Origin: Bryobacter sp.
GTDB taxonomy: Bacteria > Acidobacteriota > Terriglobia > Bryobacterales > Bryobacteraceae
Reading direction: 5' to 3'
DNA: 64,000 nt
Assembly (NCBI GenBank): GCA_022843605.1
Contig: JALHNI010000007.1
Location: forward strand, 23,532-87,531
Shown here: positions 1 to 7,535 of the stretch, in pieces
How the letters are laid out: every line of letters starts with the position of its first letter
Position numbering within the stretch: the stretch's first letter is position 1
The notes under the pieces: generated by a model
What the model was told of the DNA's origin: nothing
The model's database searches: none
The model's input: only the letters and a program-made list of their open reading frames with translations
Program-made: the position numbers and the translations under genes

Positions 1-185
1 CGCGCTCGTGATCGCCAAGCACCTTCAACGGCTTACCGCCTCACCCGCAGTCGAATCGGTGAAGATGTCAGCGCCGGCGCGGTCCACTTGGTCCACAGGA
101 AACCCGACACCCGCGCGCGCTTCCAACAGCGGCTGAAGCGCTCCGGCCCCGCATCAATGGCGTTGGGCTAAAATCAGAGCGTTCC
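1..185. other. left-edge stretch without an assignable gene
   Basis: Plus-strand frame 1 is open from base 1 to a TAA at 169-171, so this could be the 3' end of a gene that starts outside the window. The 56-residue translation is arginine-rich and I do not recognise it. A TAAAAT hexamer at 169-174 lies 12 bases before the GTG start of the next gene and could be a -10 element, but no convincing -35 precedes it. Confidence 0.3.
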
Positions 186-1382
186 GTGCCGCACACCCCA
201 TCGCCATTTACGATTCCCGAGCCGGACGTGCAGTTGGCGGTGGATCGGGTGGCGGCAAGCCCTTCGTTCCGGAAGGCGCCGGTGCTGCGCGATCTACTCC
301 TTTACCTGTGGCGGCATCGCGGGGCCGCGGTCTCCGAGTACGCCATCGGTACGGAGGTGCTGGGGCGCAAAGCGGATTTCGACCCCAAGACTGACTCCGC
401 GGTGCGCGTCCACATTTCGCGGCTGCGAACACGCCTCAAGGAATACTACGGAACCGCGCCGGACTCCCTGCGCATTCAGATTCCGGCCGGCGAGTACAGG
501 CTGGAGTTCCAGCCGGTAGCGTCATCCGAAGATGTTCACGAGAAGCCTCGCTGGACCCGTTGGGCCATTGCCGCTCTGATTCTGGCGGTTGGCGTGTTGG
601 CGCTCGCGGTCGATAACTACCGGCTGCGATCGTTGGCCTCCTTGCCTCCGCCGATCGACGCCTTCTGGGAACCGATTGTCCGGAAGGGGCGGCCGATCTC
701 GATCATCGTCCCGGCGCCGCTCTTCTTCCGTTGGGAGAACGAACCGGTGGTGGCGCGCGACTTCCGAGTGAACCGGCCGGAGGACGCCGGGCAGTCGGCG
801 TTCCTGCAAAAGCTCTTCGAACGGTACGGCCGGCCCGAGGTGAGCCACCTCTACACCGTCGCCTCGGACACAGTAGCCGCGTCGTCAGTGTCGCGCTATC
901 TCGAAGATCGAGGCGTGCCGGCAACGATCGTCGACACGCCGGCGGCCACGTTGAGCATGCTGGACTCTCAGGACGCGATTCTGTTTGTCGGGCCGGGGTC
1001 GAGCCATCAGGTGGCCAACGTAATGGACCGCATCGGCTACGGTTTTGACCGGGGGCCGGGCGGGACCAGCCGGGGGCTGATCGACTTACGCGGCAGCCGC
1101 AAGTTCCCGGTGACCGCGCACTCGCCAAGCCGTTCTACCGGCCACGGCGTGATCGCACTGCTGCCGGGCAAGTCGCCGAATACGCACCTGCTGGTGGTCG
1201 CTTCGACGTTCAACCCCGCGCTTGCTTCGGTGCTGACAAACCGTCCCGAGTTGGGCCTTCTGCGGCGCTTTTTGAATGAGCGCAAGACCGGGACCTTCTT
1301 TGAGGCCGTGATCCGCTATGAGGTGAACTCCGATCGCGTTCTTGACGTCCAGCCCGTCGAAGCCCGATCTGTAAGCCATTGA
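186..1382 (+). CDS. membrane-anchored winged-helix transcriptional regulator (ToxR-like layout)
   Basis: This 398-residue protein has a cytoplasmic winged-helix domain (about 12-110), one membrane helix (about 126-143) and a roughly 250-residue C-terminal part predicted to be outside the cytoplasm. The DNA-binding part carries the signature KTDSAVRVHISRLRTRL at about 68-84, which resembles the recognition helix region of OmpR/PhoB-type effector domains. There is no receiver domain, so it should act as a one-component regulator that couples an envelope signal to transcription. The GTG start was chosen because the frame gives the domain intact. It is followed 87 bases later by a DUF1549/DUF1553 gene on the same strand, its likely target. 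A paralogue with the same layout lies at 4517-5770. The family is common in Acidobacteriota; the ligand is unknown. Confidence 0.7.
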   Translation: MPHTPSPFTIPEPDVQLAVDRVAASPSFRKAPVLRDLLLYLWRHRGAAVSEYAIGTEVLGRKADFDPKTDSAVRVHISRLRTRLKEYYGTAPDSLRIQIPAGEYRLEFQPVASSEDVHEKPRWTRWAIAALILAVGVLALAVDNYRLRSLASLPPPIDAFWEPIVRKGRPISIIVPAPLFFRWENEPVVARDFRVNRPEDAGQSAFLQKLFERYGRPEVSHLYTVASDTVAASSVSRYLEDRGVPATIVDTPAATLSMLDSQDAILFVGPGSSHQVANVMDRIGYGFDRGPGGTSRGLIDLRGSRKFPVTAHSPSRSTGHGVIALLPGKSPNTHLLVVASTFNPALASVLTNRPELGLLRRFLNERKTGTFFEAVIRYEVNSDRVLDVQPVEARSVSH

Positions 1383-1425
1383 TTTCTCTGCGTTACAAGT
1401 ACGCTACATGGCGCTAATGAACCCC

Positions 1426-1473
1426 ATGCGACTTCTCTTCGTTGGCCTATTCGTGCGGCAATCGCAGGAGTGA
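1426..1473 (+). CDS. possible 15-codon leader peptide overlapping the next start
   Basis: An ATG at 1426 opens a 15-codon frame (MRLLFVGLFVRQSQE) whose TGA stop at 1471-1473 overlaps the GTG start of the DUF1549/DUF1553 gene as GTGA. The AGGAG inside its last codons would serve as ribosome binding site for the downstream gene. This arrangement suggests translational coupling, or an old signal peptide separated from its gene by a frameshift. No Shine-Dalgarno sequence is seen before the ATG, so the peptide may not be made. Confidence 0.25.
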   Translation: MRLLFVGLFVRQSQE

Positions 1474-3149
1474 ATACGCTGCTGCTGTTGGCTTTGTCCG
1501 CCGACCCCAATCTGATCGACCGTTTTGTCGACGCCAAGGCCAAGGCTGAGGCGGCTCCGATGGCGGCGATCGCGTCGGATGCGGAGTTCCTGCGGCGGGT
1601 GACCCTGGACCTCACGGGACGGCTTCCGGATGTGAAGACGACCCGGGAGTTTCTCAGCAATCCGGCAGCGGACAAACGGCAGAAGCTGATTGACTCGATG
1701 TTTCCACCGCTGCCGGTGTCCGGCATGCGCTCTATCTCGACCGCACCGTTTCTCGACCGCTGGACGTACTTCTTCAACGACCTCTTCCGCAATGGGCAGC
1801 TGCTGGAAGAGGGCATCAACACCCAGCACGACTATATCTATAAGACGCTCCTGCTGAATCTGCCCTACGACGAGTTCGTCCGTGACCTGATCACAGCGAC
1901 GGCCGTCTCCACGTGGACGGACGGGGCGGCCAATTTCATTGCCCGGAGCCACGTCTTTGAAGGCGACGGCTACATGATGAACCACGAGGACACGGCGGAC
2001 GAGATCGCCATCAACACCACCAAGCTGTTCCTGGGTGTGAACGCGGAGTGCATCTCCTGCCACGACGGCGCGCACCACCTCGAAAAGGTGAATCTGTGGC
2101 TGAGCCAGCGGAAGCGGGCGGAGCTTTGGCGGCAGGCGAGTTTCTTCGGCAAAACCTACATCGCGCCGGTGTTTGGGCGGTCACCGCAGTTCATGGTGAA
2201 GGATACGGCGAAGGGCTACAACCTGACGACGCGCAGTTCGCTGCGGCCGCCGCGAAACGCCAAGGTAGATGTCGCGCCCATGTTCCTGCTGGGCGGCGAG
2301 GCGCCGGCCGTGGGGGAGAAGCCGCGGGAGGCGTATGCGCGCCTGCTGACCGGCCATCCGCAGTTCGCACGGGCGACGGTGAATCTCTTTTGGGCGGAAC
2401 TGATGGGCCAGGGGATCGTCGACGGGCCTTTCGACTTCGATTTGGCGCGGCAAGACCCCAAGAATCCACCGCCCGCCCCCTGGACGGTGCAGCCGTCACA
2501 TCCGGAGTTGCTGGACGCGCTGGCGGATGACTTCCGCAAGAACGGCTATGACTTGCGGCGGTTGATGCGGACGATCGTCTCTTCGCAGGCTTATCAGCGG
2601 TCGATTGCCGCGCCGAAAGGCTGGAAGCCGACTCAGGAGAGCCTGTTCACGCGGCGGATCACCCGCAGGCTTTCGGCCGAGCAGACCTTCGACGCCATCG
2701 CACAGTTGACCGGTGTGGCGCCGTCTTTCAATGTCACGTTTTCGAATAAGAAGGCCGCATCGGTGATGCAGACCCGGTCGCCACAGGATATCGACAAGAG
2801 CGATCCGGCTTTGTTTCGTGCGCTGCAGGCCTTTGGGCAATGCGACCGCTACGCCATTGAGGCGGACCGAAAGCCGTCGATGGTACAGGCGGCCATCCTG
2901 ATGAACGACAAGCTGATCCGGGAACGGCTCACCATTCAGAAGGGCAGCCGTCTGGAGGCGTTGCTACGGTCAGAGAAGCCGGCGAGCAACGAGGCCATCG
3001 TCGAAGAGTTGTATCTCGCCGCCCTGACGCGCCAGCCTTCGGCGAGTGAAAAGGCGCTGGGCGTCGACCTGATCCGCGAGCATCGCGAGCAAGGCGCCGA
3101 GGACCTGTTGTGGATTCTGGTGAACCGGTTGGACTTCCTCTTTTACTAA
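1470..3149 (+). CDS. DUF1549/DUF1553 domain protein, short form without N-terminal cytochrome c
   Basis: The 559-residue product has a DUF1549 region at about 15-200 (TLDLTGRLPD near 45-54) and a DUF1553 region from about 300 to the end, including a PSHPELLDALADDF stretch. In the two longer relatives here (15796-18429 and 55282-58098) an N-terminal c-type haem domain precedes these; this protein lacks it. The CxxCH motif inside DUF1549 is present (C194, C197, H198), but the usual CHDHKxDP continuation is replaced by CHDGAHHLEKV. The protein starts with a short hydrophobic stretch that may be a weak export signal. It is followed after one base by a DUF1501 gene, the standard partner. The biochemical function of the family is not established; a role in extracytoplasmic polymer or sulfated-substrate metabolism is often suggested. 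Confidence 0.75.
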   Translation: MNTLLLLALSADPNLIDRFVDAKAKAEAAPMAAIASDAEFLRRVTLDLTGRLPDVKTTREFLSNPAADKRQKLIDSMFPPLPVSGMRSISTAPFLDRWTYFFNDLFRNGQLLEEGINTQHDYIYKTLLLNLPYDEFVRDLITATAVSTWTDGAANFIARSHVFEGDGYMMNHEDTADEIAINTTKLFLGVNAECISCHDGAHHLEKVNLWLSQRKRAELWRQASFFGKTYIAPVFGRSPQFMVKDTAKGYNLTTRSSLRPPRNAKVDVAPMFLLGGEAPAVGEKPREAYARLLTGHPQFARATVNLFWAELMGQGIVDGPFDFDLARQDPKNPPPAPWTVQPSHPELLDALADDFRKNGYDLRRLMRTIVSSQAYQRSIAAPKGWKPTQESLFTRRITRRLSAEQTFDAIAQLTGVAPSFNVTFSNKKAASVMQTRSPQDIDKSDPALFRALQAFGQCDRYAIEADRKPSMVQAAILMNDKLIRERLTIQKGSRLEALLRSEKPASNEAIVEELYLAALTRQPSASEKALGVDLIREHREQGAEDLLWILVNRLDFLFY

Positions 3150-3150
3150 C

Positions 3151-4509
3151 ATGAACCTTCGACGTCGCGATCTCTTCAGCCTCGGGGCGCTTTCCATCGC
3201 CGGCTATGACCTGCTTGAACTGGCGCGTCCGGCCAATGTTCAGGCCCAGAGCCGCGTGACGCCGCGCGGTTCAGCCGATACGGTGATCTTTCTGAATCTG
3301 CAGGGTGGCCCCTCCCAGATGGACATGTTCGACGTGAAGTTCGGCAAATGGGCCCCCGAGAATCGTGACGTCCGGCCGACGCAGTTCGGCTATCAGTATC
3401 CCTACGGATTGATGCCGAAGCTGGCCTCCCATCTGGGTGACTTGGCCGTGGTGCGTTCGGCGCAAGCCTGGGAGACGGTTCATTCGCGCGGACAGTACTA
3501 TCTGCAGACCGGGCACGCCGTGAGTGCGGCCCGCATCAAGGAGAGCCCGGCGCTGGGCGCGGTGATCGCGCATGAGTTTGCGGGGCGCGGCAAGTCGACG
3601 GACTTTCTGCCGCCTTTCGTGTCGATGAACTATGAACCGACGACGATGTACGGGCCGCTGCAGGGCGAAGGCTGCCTGCCGTCGGACTGTGCGCCGTTGA
3701 CCCTGGACCTGGCCGCGCGCAACCTGCCCTTCTTCGTGGAGGAAAAAGATCGGGCCCGGCTGCTGCGTCGCTGGGAGGCGTTGCAGCGCATGGACTCGAG
3801 CCGCCTGGCGTTGGACGATGCATCGCCGGTGGGCATGCGGCGTTTCGATAGCTTCTCGCGCGCGGTCTTCAAGATGATGAACACGCCGGCCATGAGCAGC
3901 GTGCTGCAGATGACCGACGAAGAACGCAAGGCCTATGGCGGCACTCCCTTTGGCGATGCCTGCCTCATCGCGCGCAATATGGTGGCGGCGAAGGCGGGCG
4001 CGCGATTTCTGCTCGTCACGCAGCCTGGTTGGGACCATCACAGCAATATCTATGGCAACAAGGGCCAGGGCGGTCTTTATAAGACTTGTGGGACGCTCGA
4101 CTCGGCTTTCTCCGCCCTGCTCGCTGACTTGAAACGCCTCAACCTGCTGGAGCGAACCCTGGTGGTGTGTATGGGAGAGTTCGGCCGCACTCCAGGCGAA
4201 CTGACGCCGGTGGCGGGCCGCGAACATTACGCCGACACGATGTTTGCCCTGTTTGCGGGAGCAGGCGTGAAGGGCGGCCGCGCGATAGGCGCCACAGACG
4301 AGCAAGGCGCCAAGATTACGGAGTTCGGCTGGAGCGGCAAGCGACCGGTCTACACCGAGGACGTCTGCGCCACGATCTATTCGGCTCTCGGCATCGATTG
4401 GACGAAGCGAATCACGAACACGCCTTCCGGGCGTGACTTCATGTACGTTGACCCTGCAGCGGGAACCAAGGTGGTGAACTTCCGTGAGGTTTCCGACCTG
4501 TTCACGTAG
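3151..4509 (+). CDS. DUF1501 family protein (sulfatase/alkaline-phosphatase-like fold)
   Basis: This 452-residue protein opens with RRRDLFSLGALSIAGYDLL, a twin-arginine-like signal, and continues with the DUF1501 hallmark LNLQGGPSQMDMFD near residue 48. Near the C-terminus it has GEFGRTPGE and a histidine-containing GREHY segment typical of the family, which is related to alkaline phosphatase/sulfatase-fold enzymes. It lies one base downstream of the DUF1549/DUF1553 gene, so the two are co-transcribed and probably translationally coupled. The substrate is unknown. It ends 7 bases from the convergent regulator gene at 4517. Two other DUF1501 genes in the window (14445 and 53955) have the same partner arrangement. 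Confidence 0.8.
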   Translation: MNLRRRDLFSLGALSIAGYDLLELARPANVQAQSRVTPRGSADTVIFLNLQGGPSQMDMFDVKFGKWAPENRDVRPTQFGYQYPYGLMPKLASHLGDLAVVRSAQAWETVHSRGQYYLQTGHAVSAARIKESPALGAVIAHEFAGRGKSTDFLPPFVSMNYEPTTMYGPLQGEGCLPSDCAPLTLDLAARNLPFFVEEKDRARLLRRWEALQRMDSSRLALDDASPVGMRRFDSFSRAVFKMMNTPAMSSVLQMTDEERKAYGGTPFGDACLIARNMVAAKAGARFLLVTQPGWDHHSNIYGNKGQGGLYKTCGTLDSAFSALLADLKRLNLLERTLVVCMGEFGRTPGELTPVAGREHYADTMFALFAGAGVKGGRAIGATDEQGAKITEFGWSGKRPVYTEDVCATIYSALGIDWTKRITNTPSGRDFMYVDPAAGTKVVNFREVSDLFT

Positions 4510-4516
4510 GCTCAGG

Positions 4517-5770
4517 CTAGGGCAGAATCTTGATTGCGGCGCGCTCCGACTGGAGCGTCCGGGTGTCGTTCGACCGGCTGCGAACCACAACCTGGAACGA
4601 ATTGGGCAGTTCACCGGTGGTTTTCTTGAGTTCGCGCACCAGGTCAGGAAGATTCAGCAGAGAGGTGAGATGTTCCATGGCGGCATCGCTGCCATCGGAA
4701 TTGATACCGGCAAAGAGCAGGGTTCGGTGGGGGCCGGCGTCGGTTTGTTTCGTCAACACGGTGATGAGGCCGTAGTTGATGGTGCCGCCGTTCTCGCGGA
4801 AGAAGGCCTGTTGGCCGTCGGCCGAAACGATGCCCATTTCCCGGCGACCAGGCACGTAGCGGACGGAGAAGCCACCGGCGGGCTGAAGTGCGGCGGCGGC
4901 CCGGCTGTACTCCGGACGCCCGAGGACGACGGCATTGCGGTCCTTCATTTCAGCCGCGCGATCGCCGTGCAGCATCTCCACGCGAACTCCGCGCGTCGCA
5001 AGAAATGCGGCCAGACGCACGGCGGCTTCGGCCTCGCCGCCCAGGGGCGAATGGTTGTTGGGGTGCAGGATCAACTGCTTCGGGTCGGCGAGGGCTGTAC
5101 GCCGATACCATTCGAAGAAGCGAGGATCGTTGGGCACCGGAAAAATGATAGGCGGATCCTTCAGGGGAGGAGGATCATTCCCAAACTCGCGGATCCACAA
5201 CTGGTTGGTGTTGGCCAGCATGACGCTGACGGAAGAGTTGGCATCGAGCAAGGGCCCCCAGATTTGCCGCGCCGCGCGTTCGCCCTCGGACTGCGGCCAC
5301 AGGTAGCGCCCAGCCAAGCTGATCGCCAGCAGGGCAATCGCCCCTACGACAACGCCACGCCAGAAGTGCGACCGGTTCGGAGTCGTGGGCGGAGTGTCGG
5401 CGGGCAGGGCAACTTCGACCGGTTCGGCCGCACGGACAAACCTGGCGCGATAGCTCCCTTTGGGCAGTTCGATGCGCCAACCGGCAGGTGCGGCTCCCCG
5501 AAAATGCTCTTCCATCCGTTTGCGGAGTTCGTGGGCTCTGGTCCGAACGGAGGAATCGACTTCAGGGGCGTAGTCAGCCGGACGGCCAAGAGCATTCACG
5601 CCGATCGCGTGCTCGCTCAACTGGTCACCGCGACCGCCGAGTTCCTCCTCGACGATGTAGCGGAGCATCTGCCGCAACTGGTCCGATCGGCCGAAAGCGG
5701 GGCTCTGCAACAGCTCATCCAGGATGCGCCGTTTGTCCCCAACCTCCAGCATTTCGACCCCAGCACGCAT
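4517..5770 (-). CDS. membrane-anchored winged-helix transcriptional regulator, paralogue
   Basis: The 417-residue protein repeats the layout of the regulator at 186-1382: a winged-helix domain at about 10-110 with VDSSVRTRAHELRKRM as the likely recognition segment, a membrane helix near 135-155, and a periplasmic-type C-terminal domain. The two C-terminal domains align in several places, for instance FWEPIVRKG with IWGPLLDAN, so they share a sensory fold. The open frame extends upstream to a TTG at 5782, but the first ATG is at 5770 and is preferred. It is divergent from the FAD-oxidoreductase/TonB operon that begins at 5897, with 126 bases between, which makes that operon its likely target. 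Confidence 0.7.
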   Translation of the reverse strand: MRAGVEMLEVGDKRRILDELLQSPAFGRSDQLRQMLRYIVEEELGGRGDQLSEHAIGVNALGRPADYAPEVDSSVRTRAHELRKRMEEHFRGAAPAGWRIELPKGSYRARFVRAAEPVEVALPADTPPTTPNRSHFWRGVVVGAIALLAISLAGRYLWPQSEGERAARQIWGPLLDANSSVSVMLANTNQLWIREFGNDPPPLKDPPIIFPVPNDPRFFEWYRRTALADPKQLILHPNNHSPLGGEAEAAVRLAAFLATRGVRVEMLHGDRAAEMKDRNAVVLGRPEYSRAAAALQPAGGFSVRYVPGRREMGIVSADGQQAFFRENGGTINYGLITVLTKQTDAGPHRTLLFAGINSDGSDAAMEHLTSLLNLPDLVRELKKTTGELPNSFQVVVRSRSNDTRTLQSERAAIKILP

Positions 5771-5896
5771 GTTCAACAACAATACAACAATCCGGTAACA
5801 GGCGTTAGCCCCTTCAAATCAAGCCACTTGGGGGTTAACGGTCTTGCGACAAGAAGATGCTTGGCGAAGGCACGCCGTCGCAGCCATCATGCACGA

Positions 5897-7513
5897 ATGC
5901 GTCTTGCTTCGAGGCGGCTCTTCGTGAGCGCCGCCGCCGCCCGTGTCGTTTACGCCGACCAATCCCTACCTGAGGTCGTGGTGTATGGAGGCGTTCCCTG
6001 CGGACTGGCCGCGGCCGTCGCTGCGGCGCGCCAGGGGCGGCGGGTTCTGCTGATCGAGCCGTCGCAACACGTCGGCGGGCTCAGCACCAGCGGAATCAAT
6101 ACCGCCGAGTCAGAACACATGCTCGCCTGGACGATCGGCGGCTTGGCAGATGAGTTCTACCGCCGTCTGGGACGTCACTACGGCACCGGCAAACCGGAAT
6201 ACTACTTTGAGTCCTCAGTCGCCGAGAAGGTGTACCGGGAGATGCTGGCTGAAGCCGCCGTTCCGGTGCGGTTCGGCGCCAGGGTGGAGCACGTGGAGAA
6301 GTCCGGGACGCGGATCACCTCGATTCGCCTGACCGATGGGACTTCGGTGCGGGGCAAAGTCTTTGTCGACGCGAGCTATGAGGGTGACCTGATGGCGCGC
6401 TCCGGAGTCACGAACGTGGCGGGGCGGGAGAGCCGGACCGAGTTTGGCGAAGAGGCCGCGGGCATCCGTTTCGACCGAGTGCCGAGAAAGGCGCGTACGG
6501 TGGACGATGAAGGCCGCTTGCTGCCGGGGATCTCGGCCTGGGCCAAGGACCTCACCGAAGGCGCGGCGCATCGGGCCGGAATGAACTACAATTTCCGGCT
6601 GACCTTTGCCAAAGATCCTGGCCTGCAGGTGCCGATTCCGGCGCCGGCGCACTACGACCGCAAACGCTACGCCCTTCTGTCCAATTGGCTGGTTGAGGCT
6701 AATTCGCGGGGCCAGGCGCTGAGGCTCGCCGACTTTCTCGACTTCTACGCGCGCCGTAACGGCAAGTTCGAAGTGAACAACAAACAGGCCGCCATCTTCT
6801 CCGTGGGCCACTTCGGCGGCCAGTTCGACTATCCGCTCGCCGGTTACGCCGAACGAGACCGCATCGTGACGGACCACTGGAACTACACGCTGGGCCTGCT
6901 GTTTTTTCTGGCTCACGACGAGACCGTGCCCGCCAATGTCCGAGCCGAGATGCGCAGTTGGGGCTTGCATCGCGGCGAGTTCGCCGACAATCGCCATTTG
7001 CCCTATGCGCTCTATATTCGCGAAGCGCGCCGCATGCGGGGTGAGTACGTGGCCACGCAGCGCGATGTCACGACGGATCGGCGGAAGCCGGACTCGATCG
7101 GCATCAGCTCCCATTTCATTGACTCGCATCACGTCCAGCGCGTGGCGCTTTCGCCGGCGGAGTTTGTGAATGAAGGCCGCATCTGGCGGCTGGGTTGGGC
7201 TTATCAGATTCCGTATCGGACGCTACTGCCGAAGCGCACCGAATGCACCAATCTGCTGGTGCCAGGCGCGGTGAGTTTCTCGCATGTCGCCTTCTGCTCG
7301 TATCGTCTTGAAAGCGTGTGGATGATCGGCGGACACGCCGCGGGTGTGGCCGCGGCGATGGCGGCCCGCTCCGGCAAGCCGGTGCAGGATGTCTCTGTAG
7401 CGCAGTTGCAAAAGCGCCTGCGGCAGGAAAAGCAAGTTATCGATTTCGTTCCGGGACAACCGGAAAAGTGGTCCGATCCGCGGGGGGGCACCGGTGGCCC
7501 GCCCGAGTTCTAA
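5897..7513 (+). CDS. secreted FAD-dependent oxidoreductase (FAD_oxidored / PF12831 type)
   Basis: The 538-residue product has a short N-terminal signal (MRLASRRLFVSAAAARVVYA), a dinucleotide-binding stretch VVYGGVPCGLAAAVAAARQG and the family signature EPSQHVGGLSTSGINTAE. A conserved C-terminal segment (SYRLESVWMIGGHAAGVAAA) is typical of this flavoprotein family. The glycine motif is GGxxxG rather than the textbook GxGxxG. The frame stays open for about 470 codons upstream, but that part is antisense to the regulator gene, so the ATG at 5897 is used. It is the first gene of an operon with a TonB receptor (22 bases on) and a second FAD oxidoreductase. Members often sit beside glycan or aromatic uptake systems; the substrate is unknown. 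Confidence 0.75.
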   Translation: MRLASRRLFVSAAAARVVYADQSLPEVVVYGGVPCGLAAAVAAARQGRRVLLIEPSQHVGGLSTSGINTAESEHMLAWTIGGLADEFYRRLGRHYGTGKPEYYFESSVAEKVYREMLAEAAVPVRFGARVEHVEKSGTRITSIRLTDGTSVRGKVFVDASYEGDLMARSGVTNVAGRESRTEFGEEAAGIRFDRVPRKARTVDDEGRLLPGISAWAKDLTEGAAHRAGMNYNFRLTFAKDPGLQVPIPAPAHYDRKRYALLSNWLVEANSRGQALRLADFLDFYARRNGKFEVNNKQAAIFSVGHFGGQFDYPLAGYAERDRIVTDHWNYTLGLLFFLAHDETVPANVRAEMRSWGLHRGEFADNRHLPYALYIREARRMRGEYVATQRDVTTDRRKPDSIGISSHFIDSHHVQRVALSPAEFVNEGRIWRLGWAYQIPYRTLLPKRTECTNLLVPGAVSFSHVAFCSYRLESVWMIGGHAAGVAAAMAARSGKPVQDVSVAQLQKRLRQEKQVIDFVPGQPEKWSDPRGGTGGPPEF

Positions 7514-7535
7514 GCAAAACCAAGGAGTTTCAGCC

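Noticed and set aside
3271..4614. 447-codon minus-strand frame over the DUF1501 gene
   Set aside because: It is the complement of a well-supported gene; the translation is rich in His/Arg/Gln with no recognisable domain, as expected for an antisense frame in GC-rich DNA.
4484..5896. N-terminal 470 codons of a very long plus-strand frame ending at 7513
   Set aside because: This part is antisense to the regulator gene at 4517-5770, has no domain, and the true FAD oxidoreductase begins at the ATG at 5897.
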